DNA from: Pyrrhoderma lamaoense
Taxonomy: Eukaryota > Basidiomycota > Agaricomycetes > Hymenochaetales > Hymenochaetaceae
Assembly: GCA_002794735.1 (NCBI GenBank)
Contig: NBAZ01000010.1
Location: 744,001-808,000 of the forward strand
Direction of reading: 5' to 3'
Length of the DNA stretch: 64,000 nt
The position numbers and the translations under genes are program-made. Below are positions 48,550 through 61,500 of the stretch, piece by piece. The stretch's first letter is position 1; each line of letters opens with the position of its first letter. The notes below the pieces were generated by a model. It was given only the letters and a program-made list of their open reading frames with translations. It did not search any database and was not told where the DNA came from.

Positions 48550-50168
48550 ATGATTCTACTCGATGAAATTGAAGTTGGATTCGAGCAGAAGCCCCGCAAA
48601 GAGAAAGAAAAGGTCCGTCCATACTTTTTGATATACTTGCTTACAATACATGTCCCGGATGTCATACAACGTACTCACTGTTGAATACAGTTTCCTCGGG
48701 AGTCGCTTCCACCTTATTCTCCGAGACTGTTACTATACTCACCAGACAACCGCTTCCTCGCTCTCAATAACCATACCCCGGAGAGGCAACGACTTAGTAC
48801 ACTTCGACTATGCTCTCCGCCAGTTCTTCCTCCTGCTCCCCGCTCACACTCGTCTTTGACACTTAATAGCTATGTTTCATCACAAACGCTCGTAGGAATA
48901 ATACCGTCGCCACCACTATCGGCTCCACCACCTTCATCACCAAATCCTCAATTCAGGTTCCCGTCTTCAGTGTCTTGCTTCGATCCCTTTTCTCGTTCCA
49001 GAAGACCCCCTGCATATCTACGAGCTGCGAATAATGTGTATATACAGCGTGATTCTGCCTCCATTACAGAATCCTTTCTTATTGACCCTTCTCTCTACAT
49101 CCCGGATTGTCTCCTTCCGGATGACTCGGATCTGATCTTGTGTAATGGGAAACAGAAATCAAGGGAAGGGCGCAACAAGCGCTCGAGGGGAAAAGTGAAA
49201 AGTGAAAGGGCAAACTTATACTTAGTAACGCGGAGTGGAGATGTCTGTGTTGATGTCTGGATCAGGGAAGGGTGTGCTTCGTGCTCATCTAGTAGAATAA
49301 CCACAAGTAGCAAACAAGGAAGTGAAAGTGGGAGTCTTGATCATCGGATGGGCAACCAAAGTACTGTGTCTTCTGAGTCTGAAGAAACTGGGACAACGGA
49401 TGATTACTGGGCCTCTGATTGGACAAGTCCCCTCCTAATCTTCCTTGGCCACTTAAAACGCAATCCCCCGTGAATATCTATGTTAGAACGGAGTCGGGCT
49501 CAGTTACAATTCGTATAGTGAGTATCCTACGGAAAGCTCTTGGGAAAACAGTGCTGAATTTATTCCTCGATTTTCAAATACAATGTAGCATACCAGATCA
49601 CACCAGCGCCTTAACCTACACATAAACTCGATTTATGGCTCAATTTCAGTTGGTATACCGCGCTATTTCGTTGGATATGTATTCGCGAATTCCTCCTCTT
49701 CCTCACTGTCATCGCGTTCGAGTTCTTATGACTCAGCTCCCCAGCCTCAATCCCTATCAATGAATTCTTACTACAGTCAACGTGGAGGCAGTACACTCAA
49801 CTTGAACTCAAATTCTCCAGGTCCGCCTTCGCAAATCACATCAAGGCAGTCCGTTCAATTCTCAGAGGCGGTGATGGATGGATTATTCACTGCTGATGAA
49901 CAACGCAAGGGCGCGAAGGGGCAGTACGTCATAGGAGATGAACCAGGGAAGAGTAAGTTTGTCATTATATTCTTTCTCGTAGATCTTGTTGATACTTATG
50001 TTGATCAATAATGCAGTATATGTTGAACACATCCAGCTCAAATCTCGGTTGATTGATGAGATGATAGTTGATAGTCACACTGGCCCCATCTATGTCTTTT
50101 TCAATGATGAATCTCTGCAACAAAAGACGGACAAGCTCATCACGAAGCTACTCAACAAGGCACGGTAG
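48550..50168 (+). CDS. Beta-rich DUF7330-like protein, copy A
   Basis: Exon 1 is a 63-nt start exon (ATG 48550, MILLDEIEVGFEQKPRKEKE). Intron donor GTCCGT joins FPRESLPPYSPRLLLYSPDN. Ser/Pro-rich sequence leads to SFLIDPSLYIPDCLLPDDSD. Strands then repeat a pattern of short beta hairpins: NLYLVTRSGDVCVDVWIREG, VNIYVRTESGSVTIRI, VGIPRYFVGYVF, SVQFSEAVMDGLF, YVEHIQLKSRLIDEMIVDSH and TGPIYVFFNDES, and the gene ends at TAG 50166-50168. The PPYSP motif near the start, the IPRYF-x-G strand and the x-F-S-x-x-V block resemble DUF7330 domains of Agaricomycetes, but this is from memory. A single-base frame break at the CCCC run 49429-49432 is healed by one extra C (TSPPPNLPWPLKTQSP). A convergent paralogue sits at 51362-52448. 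Function unknown. Confidence 0.65.
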
Positions 50169-51361
50169 TAACTAATCATCAAATACTACTTTTACTTGTG
50201 CCAGCCTCAAAATCTTTATTGTTCTTTATTATCTTTCTAAGGTTCCCCTCCCGGTGATATACAGTGCCCGATTATATTTCTCTTTTCAAATGCTGTCTTT
50301 TTGCATAATTGTTATACCAGCAAGCTTTCTCTTTTTTCTTTGTACTCTCTCTGCTTGTACATAGTTGAATCAGCTTATCTGCTGGCTTTCCTGGACATAT
50401 ACCTTACTTTTCATGTCATTCTTTCACGTTTATTTGTTGCACATTGGATATACCATAATTACTGCATTGCATTACCTTTTTGTCACCTTTTTAGTCCCTA
50501 TTTTTGTTTATCGTGTTCCCATTTATGTGCATTGTACAATTATTTCTCTCCTCCTTTACATTGTACCTTATAAGTACTTCATCTAGACTTTATCTACCCT
50601 GGAGGATACTACCAATGTCTTTGTTGTAATTTGTTAAATCGGTGTAGCAGTAAAACGTCATAGACTAATTTTATCAATCATACTGATATATCAAGAGAAA
50701 ATAGATGGATACAAATTCCTAATGCACAGAGCGGGATAATACAAGCCAATACAATTACATGGTACTACAGATTGAAAAAAGAAGGACTCGGGACTCATGC
50801 CATACCAAACATACGATCAAAAAATGCACTGGAACCAATTGCGTTCCGATTGAAGCCTTTATTCACAGCAGTCTCATCATAGTAGCATATCTTTATCCTA
50901 CCATTGTAACAAGTGATGTCAACGGACGAGCCAGTCCATTCACCTCTCCCTGTGGAATTTGCGTTAAGTGTACGTCAGTCACATGAGTGTGAAGAGAGTA
51001 GCGAATAGGGATCACGGAATGAGAAAGAAGCAAGACCTTCTGAGAAAAAGATACAATATCCAAGTCTGCTTAGTGAGAAGGCCAAGAAAAGGTTTAAGGA
51101 GAGAGGGAGAAAGAAATACAATGTGGAGTATGAAAGAATGGAAGAAAGGGGGTGGAGGAGAGAGAGGGGAACTGATAATCGCGCAAGAGAGTGGGAAGAT
51201 GGTGGTGACGAGAAAGTACAAAGTGAGGGCCTAAAAAGGTAAGGAGAGGCCAAAGGTGGAGAAGGACCGTTTTCGTGACTTATTTTTAAAATTACATGTA
51301 AGACGTCGGGGAAATTGTGGATCCATAGAACGAATTGAAATAGGTTCTGTACTAAACGGAT
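50169..51361. other. Convergent spacer with pyrimidine- and purine-rich halves
   Basis: About 1.2 kb between the convergent DUF7330-like genes. The left part (50200-50590) is pyrimidine-rich, giving hydrophobic open stretches on the plus strand that are artefacts of composition. The right part (about 50995-51235) is strongly purine-rich on the plus strand. No gene is recognised. Confidence 0.55.
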
Positions 51362-52448
51362 TTAGAGACGGAACAACGTACCGAACCCTGACTCGGCAAG
51401 GTCCCCCACGAAACATTTTTTTGTTCCAAGAACATCACTGAAAGTTGCTACACACGGAGCAAGGGAAGATGAAAATGATGTCCAGCCGTTGCGAGTGCGT
51501 GCAGTTAAAGGACCTGAGAACTACTCCAAAGGGTAAAAGGATTTCGATTAGGCGGGATAAGAATACGCTGATGGAGAGATGGCCAGATAGAAGGGATCTC
51601 TAGGCACTTACCGAACGCGGGAGTGCGACATGGACGTTTCCATTCCCAGCTCCAACTCTCAAGACGAAAGGCGTAAAAAATGAGTCGGCGTGCTATTAAA
51701 GAAGATGAGAATACCAGTATCAGTTATGAGATCGAAGTTAATCGAATGAGAGGTCGTGGTATCTGTACCAATTTTACTGAAACGTTGCCGTTTTTAGTGC
51801 GTACGTCTACATACGCCTTCCTCAACGTGTCCTCAGCCTCATCCCTCCCATCATTGACGATCCATACTTCAGCATCGATGTTCGTATTCTTTCCCTCTAG
51901 CTTGAGATTCCTTATTTCTTCGCCGCCTTCTGAGTTATCTCCACCGAGTATAGGGCCGAAGTTCTCATCCAGTTCGCCATCCTCGATCAATGCTTCAGGA
52001 TAGAGAGGTAGGTACGGATCAATAACAAACTGCTGGTACATAGGAACCGCGTTAGCATATCGGGCATGTTGATGGCTTGCCCTAAGTATGTGAGGTGCTG
52101 ATGGGCAAGGTATATGAGGGGGTTCACGCTCTACATTTTGTCTGTTTCCATATGTCTTTGTACTTCCAAGATCTACGAATCCAGATGACGGGGCCTTAGA
52201 CCCATTCGGCGCGTTTATTGGACTAGAAGAGGATGAAGAGCCAGTCTTCGCTTTTTTTTCTTCCTTCACAGACTTTGCTGGTGTTATCACAACTTGCGGC
52301 GCCGCAGGGGAATAGGGGGGTGGATTCTCGATATCCTAGACAAATTAGTAAAGTGTGGTTGTACTATCTATAACTACGTAGACGGGCCCACATTTGAAGT
52401 ATCGGTACTTTCTGCCAACGTACATTTCTCGTCTTTGGTAATGATCAT
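51362..52448 (-). CDS. Beta-rich DUF7330-like protein, copy B
   Basis: Probable ATG 52446-52448 (MIITKDEKCTLAESTDTSN). A short intron (donor GTGGGC, branch TTTACTAAT, acceptor TTTGTCTAG) joins DIENPPPYSPAAPQVVITPA. Ser/Lys-rich sequence follows, then FVIDPYLPLYPEALIEDGEL, NIDAEVWIVND, RKAYVDVRTKNGNVSVKL, and across introns HADSFFTPFVLRVGAGNGNV, HVALPRSFSGPLTARTRNGW, TSFSSSLAPCVATFSDVLGT, KKCFVGDLAESGFGTLF. Stop TAA 51362-51364. The repeated RTKNGNV / AGNGNV / ARTRNGW hairpins, the LPRSF-x-G strand, the x-F-S block and the FVGD element match copy A and the remembered DUF7330 pattern. The start and the C-terminus are less certain than the core. Function unknown. Confidence 0.65.
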
Positions 52449-52957
52449 TAGTTAGTTTGCCTATAAGAGTAGGACTGAAGTGATTGCGTGATAATAGCAC
52501 TGATATCAAATGCTCAAGTGGAACTAGGGACCAGGCGTCTAGAGATTTTGATGTAGCATGTAATGGCAGATGGTTTAAATAGTACTAATACATGCTCTAT
52601 AAGTGGATAGATGTTCCGAGCCCATCGCCGGGGCTGTACGAAGCAGATGCGATTCGTGGTAGAAACTTTGTGAGAAATGAAGAAGGATAAGACTCTGGGG
52701 CGCCCGTCACATAACGCATGTCTCAACAACTTTAACCCAAAAACAGACCCAGAACCGGACTTTCTCTCATTCTCAGTCATCCATGCTGATTATCTTGTTA
52801 TCCTTTTTCTGTGAATCATACCAATAAAAATCGTACTTTGGGCTGCTTTGATACCACAAACATAAGTTTAATAGCTACTTGTAATACATTTGTTTCTTTT
52901 GACTTCAACTGCAGAATCCCCGACAAAATGTCCAGCTACTAAATACAGAATACAAAC
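52449..52957. other. Intergenic, 0.5 kb
   Basis: Upstream region of copy B and 3' flank of the cyclophilin gene. The open stretch 52514-52780 lacks any recognisable content. Confidence 0.55.
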
Positions 52958-53190
52958 TTAAACAATTCCGGAGCCAGCAATGGTGACCTTCTTCTTGGGT
53001 GCTCCGGACTGTGTACCAAGAGCCTCGATTGCCTTAACGAGGTCTTGTCCCTCAACGACTTCACCTGTAGATTCAGTAGAACCCCAGATCAGTATCTTGT
53101 TGATTACGTAAGAGATGTCATGATAAGATTGATCGATATAGAAGAACCAGACCGATCCATTACAGTATGGTAACACTGAAAAAGGACTTA

Positions 53191-53225
<35 letters not shown>

Positions 53226-53734
53226 GACAACGGTGGTGATAAAGAATTGAGATCCGTTAGTGTTTGCTCCAGCATTAGCCATAGAGAGTAAATAAGGACG
53301 GTCGTGCTTGAGCTTGAAGTTCTCATCTGAATGATTAAATGACTTCTTAGAGAAGGGATTACCAAAAAGCAAATTGTGATTGTCAAGTACCGGCAAATTT
53401 CTCTCCGTAGATGGACTTTCCACCAGTGCCGTTGTGACGGGTGAAGTCTCCTCCCTGAAGCATGAACTGGGGATGATACGGTGGAAGCCAGATCCTGCAT
53501 AACCGAACCCGTGTTGCCCAGTTGCGAGCTCACGGAAGTTCTTCGCGGTCTTAGGAACAACGTCGTCAAAAAGTTTGAAGACGATACGGCCGGTGGGCTT
53601 GTCGTCGATGGAGATGTCGAACTACAAGTGGATGTATGCATCAGCGAAAATGAGCATCACGGGTGATTCTCAGTCCTTGAAGAGTACATGGACCAAGGAG
53701 AAGCGACATTAATACTCACGTATACCTTAGACAT
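52958..53734 (-). CDS. CPR1: Cyclophilin A-type peptidyl-prolyl isomerase
   Basis: Cytosolic prolyl isomerase and cyclosporin A target. The ATG at 53732-53734 starts MSKVY, joined to [40 protein letters not shown] and the catalytic [16 protein letters not shown] (Arg, Phe, Gln). [13 protein letters not shown] follows, an intron, [31 protein letters not shown], then the cyclosporin-binding Trp in [11 protein letters not shown], an intron, [20 protein letters not shown] and [15 protein letters not shown] 52958-52960. About 162 residues, no targeting signal, and all active-site residues are present. At least four introns. Confidence 0.97.
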
Positions 53735-55457
53735 GATTCGTTTAGATGATGGTGGTTGGAGGGGAAAGCGAATCGAAAGAGTCAGAGCCTCTTATTCCAG
53801 AGTTGATGCAATATTTGTTCATGTTATCCATTTGTCGATTTAAAAAGTGGCGCCCGCGGAAACCCTAGTATTGCAAAATTTGGACAGACTTTCTCACATG
53901 TGACCAACCCTTGTAGTTGCATCGTCCCTCGTATCGCATAATCTTTGGCAATATGTGCTAAAACGTCAGTAGCTATGTTTGACTACAATCAGAATCAAAG
54001 ATGTCTGTCAAGTTACTTGAATAATAATATCATGTATATAACTAGCAACAACGTGTGTTGCTGATATTATGTGATAATTCATTCCCTGGGATGAGATCCC
54101 ATCCAGATTTGAAACCAACACATGTATTATACTCCTAACCGCCAACGTGTGCACCCAACTTATGCGGTATTGTATAGTATCCTTTCTTCTAAATAGATCA
54201 GCCTTTTAAAGCTTCCCTCGGTGAGATTCTAGTACTAGTGCTTATTTAGCCCGGAATTAATTCATACCATACCTTCACATGCAACTCTTCACTTCTCTCG
54301 TTTTCGAGTTCTGTTTTATATATGTAAATCATTATTCTCTGAGCATCCCTTTGACCCGAATCATAATCTTATCTGCATTTGAGTCAGATCAGATACATAT
54401 TTACATGTGAATTAGGACGAGGTAAGTTGAGTAAAAGACCCTTTTATAGCATTGTTTTCAACTATCAGTAGGATTTCTATTTCTATTTCTGGTACATTAT
54501 GTATTAACCCTTAGTCATGATCTAGCTCTTAATTGTACGATCTTGAAATGTTCTTTCAAGGTGACAGGTACTTGGTAGAATAAAAGACCTGCGATATGAA
54601 TCTGAGAAAAGGCAAGAAAACTGCATCTACTCGTATATAAAGATATAGTGAGGACGCTGAAAATCTAGTGGACAAAGGCTCAAATTTATTTCACATATTT
54701 GTTGAATCAATTCTCGCAAAATGTAGAAAGACATGAGATGAATTAAGCACATATCGGGTTTCATGTGCAAATTGATACAATTACATGAATCAAGGTGATA
54801 CAGCCTCCCGGCCGGACAATTAGTTAGGCCAAGGTTCAGACTAAAGCTGATCAATTGAGAGACACTATTGTTAATTCTATTTACCCAGGAAGCACAACTC
54901 TCAAGTCGTCAAGGACAGTACAGACAAAAAGCCGCGTTCGTGAGAATGCGAGAACCAAGCTAGCTCACAGCTAACCTGAGCATTTCTGTCACCGGCCGGC
55001 TAGAAGCCCAAGTCGGCGCTTATATAAAACAGATATGAGGGTGGACAAACAATGATACACAACATGAGCATGGTACTTAGTCTAGAAAAGGTTGAAAGCA
55101 AGGCCTCAGTTGCGGATAGTGGTCGAAGGTGCATAGAGAAAAAAATTCTAGCAGTACAAAGAATCCCTTGTTAGCGGCGAAAACGAGATGATGGGGTCAT
55201 TAGAAGCGTGCACATAGAAACAAAGGTGACTCTGTTTGTGCACGTCCCGATTTAGACAATTGGCAATAGAATGGAGTGACAACAAAAACTCGGCAAAGAG
55301 GCCATTACACACACAATGCTCACTCTGTGGTTATTAAATACAGACATGGGCTCTTCATCCTTCTTCCCGTTTCCCCATTTCTATCTTCAAGACTTTACCA
55401 TCACATCTTCCGCACTTTTTCTTCTTTTGTATAGTTAGTTAATCACGACTTTTAATC
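53735..55457. other. Divergent intergenic region, 1.7 kb
   Basis: Between the cyclophilin gene (minus) and the Ser-rich protein gene (plus). A pyrimidine-rich stretch just before the plus-strand start (about 55350-55450) fits a fungal core promoter and 5' leader. Other open stretches, such as 54627-54854, look random. No RNA gene is seen. Confidence 0.6.
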
Positions 55458-58400
55458 ATGACTAGCGGTGAGCTTCTTCATCTCATACTTTCTAACACTC
55501 TTGTTTATTTTCTCACTCTTTTTGACTACAGATCCACATCCTTATGCTTCGGCATCACAAATCAACTTTAATAGCCCTTCAGGCTCACCCTTACGGCGAC
55601 CAAGGGGACTAACATATCCAAGACGAACAGATATTTCGACTTTACCTTCAAAATCATCACAATCTGGCAACACATCAAATTTAGATCTGTCTATGACGTT
55701 TCCTCGTCTAAGCTTGATTGATGATCGTAGACCTTCGGAACCGGACTCCTTGTTTCTAGATATGAGTGATGGGAAGGAGTCGGAATATGATAGTGAAGAG
55801 GAGAGGAGAAAGGAGAAGGAGAAGGAACGTCGGAATGAAAAGAGGGGGCGTAGACGTGGTGTGGCCACTCACGGTGTTGGTGTTGAGGCATTGTTACGCG
55901 CGGCTGAGACTTGTGGTCGCCCTGCTCCCCAATCTTATGCGCCGGAGGTTGTTCACGACAATCCATGGGGTGGTATCGACGCAGATTCTGCAAGCATCTC
56001 TCTGACGATAGAAGAGCTTACCCCATGCTTTCCCCATCCTCCGTTCTCACCATTTCCATTTAGCATCTCAAAGGGTGGCAAGGAGGCGAATGAGAACCCT
56101 GAAACAGCTCAACAGCATAGCCCTGCATCTTCAGTGTCGAGTTATTCACCGTCAACTCCTGTTCTACCTCTGACGCCTGCGTCGAGTGATGAAAGTCTCT
56201 CACTACCTACCGTTGCACCACTCTCGGTATCAAAATCAGCAACAGCCTCTGGCTCAACTTCGAAGGTAACTCAAGAAAAGCGCAAACACTCACTATCAAC
56301 GACCTCACCCCAGCGAACCCTTCATGGTTCTCGAAATCGGTTTAGTGCTCGCACCTCATCTCTTGCTAGCGTTGCCCGTGTTTTCGCTCCTCTTGATACA
56401 GTAGCAGCAAATAACCTCGATCTATCCTTAGGCATTGCTCAGGGAGATCTAACATTGACAGGAATGCTTGAAGAAGTGCGCAGAGAGGCTGAACGCAATA
56501 GAGCAGAGAGGGAAAGGGAGGAGTTGGAAGACAATCATGATGACGATGGTGCCTGGGTTGATATTGACCATGAAGCAGACGATGAAGCAGCCAGAGAATT
56601 TTATCGTGCAGATATTGCGACACATCTTCAACTTTTTTCGAATTTATCCCCGTTTTCTCCTCGTATGTACCACCGCCGAAATGGGTCTTCCTCTTCTCAA
56701 AACGGTATTCCCCAGCTCGGCCGGACTCTCTCCCCCCTCCTCCTCATTTCAAGCCTCCGAGTGATGATCTACCCCCGATTCCGACGTCACATCTATCTGA
56801 ATCTGCATGTACTGTACAACAGTCGCAGAGCTATTCGGGTCTTAGACGTGCGAGTGCTTCTTCACTAGCAAGTAATGCTTCGGGGCGCTCAACCCAGTCT
56901 AATCGGTCTACACGCTCAACACGTTCCACAGGCTCTTCAAAGGGGAAGAGCGTGAAGAAGCGTATTAGTCGCGCGCGGTTGAGTGCTGTTGTAGCTATGA
57001 AAAAGAGAGCAAGTAGACCTTTACCTCCTATACCGGTCGAAGAAACAGTAAAAGCTCCCAGTGCCTTACTTGATCCAACATATACTTCTGCTCGACCTTT
57101 TTGTCCTGAACAAAAGCCTGCTCCCAAGCCAGGGAAGGAATTATCACGTCGCGCGCCCAGATTCTCACTTCCAGTTGACGTAGAAGATGTTTTTGGCGAT
57201 CACCATGCCGTAAAGCTATCTAAAGTGAAGGGGATGTCTACTCTTCGAGAAATTGATGAAGAAGCTTGTTTAGAGTCAACCTCAAAGCATGGAAAGAGTG
57301 ATGAAGAGTCTGTCGATCCTCTTATGTTTTCGTCCCGTTCAGAGGCGCCCTCAGATATTCCTCAGTCACCTGCTCCGTTTTCACCATTGTCGCCTTCGTT
57401 TTCCTCCCCGAATCTTACACCTGGGCTCTCTGACGGGCCTATGCCTCTACGTACTCCGACATTCCTGCTAACTCCTCACTCTTCAATAAATGAATCGAAT
57501 CACGATGATTCAACCTTTGACGCTGAATCACTATACAGTCCCATGTCTACGAATAGGAGTGATTTTGAGTTAGGCACTGAGACAGACAGCATATATCATG
57601 ACGGTGAAGGGCGTGTTCTCCGCTCTCGTTGGTCTGTCAGTACCTTTGCCTCCTCTGCTGCTCCTTCAAAAACGTCATCGGCTGCTTCATCGTTCAGCTA
57701 TAGCAAATTTGCTCTTCTCATCCCACAGAAGGCTCAGCGGCTACAAGCTCGTTTGAAGGGCGTACGCGAGAAGTCTGTACAACAGAGTAAGGATGCGCGG
57801 GCGAAGGCGAAGGCGCAAAGAGAGGAGATGCCAACGGTGGGGACACCGTTTTTCCCCAGGCCGAGAGCTCCGAGTCCGAAGAGAAAGAATAATCCTGGGC
57901 CAGGAAGGTATATACCCAAACCAGAATTGATGCCCCCATCACAAAGACCCTCAACATCTAGCAACACGTCGTTATCAGAGATGAGCACAGCAACACCAAG
58001 GAGTAGTTGCGAAACCCATATATCAACGTCGAGCTCATCTGGCAGCTCCCGTTCTTCTTCATCTTCGCAGTTTACGATTACGAAGCGGGACAGCCCACAA
58101 TATCCGTACAAAGCAAGCAGAGGATCAATCTCGTCTCCTACACATAAGGATATTGCTACACAATTTGCACAATTCAGAGAGCATAGGCACTCTCCTGAGC
58201 ATGCTGCTCATGATCCCCGTTATAGTAGTCGGTCAAGTGTGAACTCGCGTACTGGGTTATTAGCCTCGACGTCGAACAGTCGGGCTAGAGCTAACACTGA
58301 TGGTATAGTTCCCCACAGAATGAGTACACGTGAATCGTTATCCGCTTTCCCATTCACGATTGTTGGTTGTGATGATCACGTCAGTGGAAGCGAGGGGGAT

Positions 58401-58502
58401 GCAGTGAGCGAGGATGGTATCTCTAGCAGGAAGAGTAGCGAATCTCTGGCCTCAATTGGGCTGAGGAGAAAACCCATACCGTTTTCATTCGGACGGGGGT
58501 GA
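55458..58502 (+). CDS. Large Ser/Pro-rich disordered protein
   Basis: The ATG at 55458 gives MTS, then an intron (GTGAGC..CTACAG) to DPHPYASASQINFNSPSGSP. The protein of roughly 985 residues is almost wholly Ser/Pro/Thr-rich and charged. It has an Arg/Lys/Glu block (EEERRKEKEKERRNEKRGRR), VEALLRAAETCGRPAPQSY, an acidic helix (LTGMLEEVRREAERNRAERE), DDDGAWVDIDHEADDEAARE and FYRADIATHLQLFSNLSPFS. An intron at 56663-56715 (GTATGT..CCCCAG) joins the two halves in frame as SPRPDSLPPPPHF. The second half has FSLPVDVEDVFGDHHAVKL, GMSTLREIDEEACLE, RSRWSVSTFA, FALLIPQKAQRLQARLKGVR and ends RKPIPFSFGRG, TGA 58500-58502. No known domain; I recall only that such proteins occur in Agaricomycetes. Confidence 0.68.
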
Positions 58503-61500
58503 ACACCAATATCAAACAGATTATCTACTCCCATAAAATTATCTTATCATTCTCATGCATTCCGCTTTTTCATTTTCCCGATCTCTCTTTTTTCCTTTAT
58601 TCTGCATAGTATGCATAGATGGCATACTTTTTCTCTTTTTCTCTCAAGTTCTTCATCACTCTTGCACTACACTATTCAAACATATACGACTTTTACGTGC
58701 CCTCAATTCTCTTTTCTCTCGGCAACCAAATGCACAATTAAGCCCTCCCCCCCCCTACTGAGTTACACCTCTTCATTATCAGTATAGTCATCGCGTTTGG
58801 CTAATTGACCTTTACTGCGAAACAACTTATATTCTCTGGTTCTTTTGAACACATTTGTACTTAAACCCGCACCTTCATTATAACATAATCTTCTTTTTAC
58901 CAACTTTTTCTGGTGTACACACAACTTTCTTTTCGTGTTATATTGTTTTCTGTTTCTCTAGGAATTTATATCACCAACAACCTCGAAGTCACTCTCTCTT
59001 AACAAACATGCATACTCGTTTTTCTTTATCCCTTCATCACCGCATCAAACTATCTGTAGCCCTATCTGTCTTCAATCATATTCATGACTTACGACAAACA
59101 ACCCTCCCCACTGTCTCGCTTTACTCTAGTAGTATCAAAGATTTTTGTTCGATTTCTGAATAACAACTTGCTTAATTAAATACTGAGCTTGCTTAGACAA
59201 TACTCGTAAACTCCTATTACCTTGCCCTGATTCTCAGAAAAGCTCTACATCTTTTGACATATGTTTGTGAATTTTTGACGAATCAATTCGGTCGTAACAG
59301 TCGTAAAGCGTGGTCTCCGAAAATACATAACAAATACACAAACTAGAGTTTATGTTATATACCTATCATCTTTACAATATATATGAACTGATATCAAATA
59401 TTACAATAGCCCTGTGTCTGCTAATAGAGGTGTTCTATGAGTGAAAATATGAGTGAAAAAAGAAAGAAAGAAAAAGACCTTGTCGTTTTACTATTCATCA
59501 ACATAACACTTATCTTACCGTGGGAATGCTTACTATGCAAAAAAACTAATTCTGTATCAGCTCCGATTCAAATCCGGCATATGAACTCACGCTTTTTAAT
59601 ATCAATGTTTTCAATGAACGCTCACTATCCTGCTGTTATCTCGTGAGAAATCATTCGCTGGGCCCGTCATCGGCCTGAAAATCTGAGCACGATATATATT
59701 AGCTACGCATCATGCAAACTTGGATCAGCCTGTAGCTTGTGTTATCAGGATGTGAATATCTCATGTCTTTATCTTCAGGTATTCTTCTGACTTGATCCTA
59801 GTTGATCCTTCACAATTGCAAACAGTATCAAATGTGCATGCGTGAACGATCGTCCCTATTCCGCATCTTTCAGCGCCGGTCCGGTGTCGACAGGTGGCAG
59901 TCTACTATTCTGCCTTCCAGATGTTTGGCGCTGGGGTGTAAACTAATACCAGATAAACAACTGGCCAACTTTATGTACGGACTACCAGCCCATTCTCTCG
60001 GATTTCTTACCGAAACTCCATATCCTCTTGAGATCGCTCTATTTGCACCTATTAACGAACAAATTGGTTTCTTCAGGGTACTCTAATGATCTACATATTT
60101 CAAACAAGGAATTTCTCAAATTTACCTCCTGCTTGATTGTTGAATAATATCACTGTGCCTCTAGTGTTGGTTGACGGGGCACTAGCCGGGACTTTCTCAT
60201 CTTCGATTGATTGACTGACTTCGAAATGCGGGGTATAAGCTATTTTTCTTAGTAAGCTTCTTTTGTTCCTGATGCGATCGCTGAGCTAGACGGCGCTTTT
60301 ACACGCTCAAAATAGGGTATTTTGGGGCGCTGTCATCCTTATGGTAGTAGTATCTCCTGCACATCAAAACCGGAACTTGATCATAGTAGTGACCGAAGTA
60401 ACGTTTAGCCTGGGGATAGATCAACGTAAAGCTACTTCTTGGCGACTGCTTTTCTTGCGTTTTGTGGATAGGGTTGATGCCAATGCACCAATCTTTGAAA
60501 ACGGGCGTTCTTAACATGTACATGTACATTGTACATCACAGGAAAGGGCAAGAAATTAGGGCTGCCCTGCTATAGATCCGAATCAATTGTTCTCCACATT
60601 ACTCGAACTATCTTCTTACTCAATGTAGGAACGCGGCAATTCCTTTCGCCCCATTATTTGTCTGTTCTTCAGACACCGGTATCCCATCCCCAATTCTTAT
60701 CATTCCTTCTTTCTTCTTTTAAAAATACTGCAACCCTCTCTGACCACATTCTAATCGCTTCTTCGGCTTTTATCGGTGCCATATCTGCAGCTGTCATCAT
60801 ATCTTTTGGGCAAGTAAAATATGAGTGAAAGGAATACGATTTCTGATGTCTGGACGCAATTGTTCGCTATTCATATCTATCAGTAAGATGTGAGCTGGGC
60901 TAGCGCGGCCGTTGAAATCATACCATCTTAGGCTTCTTCAAACTACAAGCTCCGTTCGACATTATATCATATAACTCTGGTTAGTCCTGGGCCAAACTTG
61001 ACTTCAGGTGTTAGAGACGCTCTGGACTTTATGGTCATCCTCGTGTCAAAATAGTCTTACTTTGTGAGTCCATTAGGTCATACTAATAAGTACATTAGAA
61101 TTGACATCGGCCGAGCTCAAACCCTCTGGTGATAACACATGAACTCCCGAGATTCTCAAGATACTACCGGTTTCTAAGACAAGTGGTCGAAAAATGGAAT
61201 GTTCCGAAGGGAATTATTAATGTGGAAAATACCAAGTCCCTTCGGTTTTGTGTAGCGATAAGCACATCTTATGTATCTAAAGTATCCCCTGATAACGCTC
61301 GAGAGGATACGATTCCCTATGGTACTATTCTATGATACTAGCCATCTAATATTCCCACTAAAGTAAAACAGGCATTTTCCGTCGCTGATGTCCGGCCTCA
61401 TGTTTTCTATGTGTTCATAATACGTGTACTAAAGGTACTATCCCAAGCTTATTTTTCCGGCATCACGACCACTATCTCTTTGAAGCACGGCATGACCCAT

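Noticed and set aside
50301..50586. Hydrophobic plus-strand open stretches that look like membrane peptides
   Set aside because: The sequence is pyrimidine-rich, so Phe/Leu/Ser codons are expected by composition. Two frames give similar hydrophobic peptides, and no splice or homology supports them.
56640..56740. Apparent frameshift in the Ser-rich gene
   Set aside because: A canonical intron (GTATGT..CCCCAG, 56663-56715) joins both frames exactly, so no error is needed.
58555..59163. Open stretches just after the Ser-rich gene
   Set aside because: Pyrimidine-rich, Phe/Ser/Leu-biased and without motifs; more like a 3' UTR or flank than a gene.
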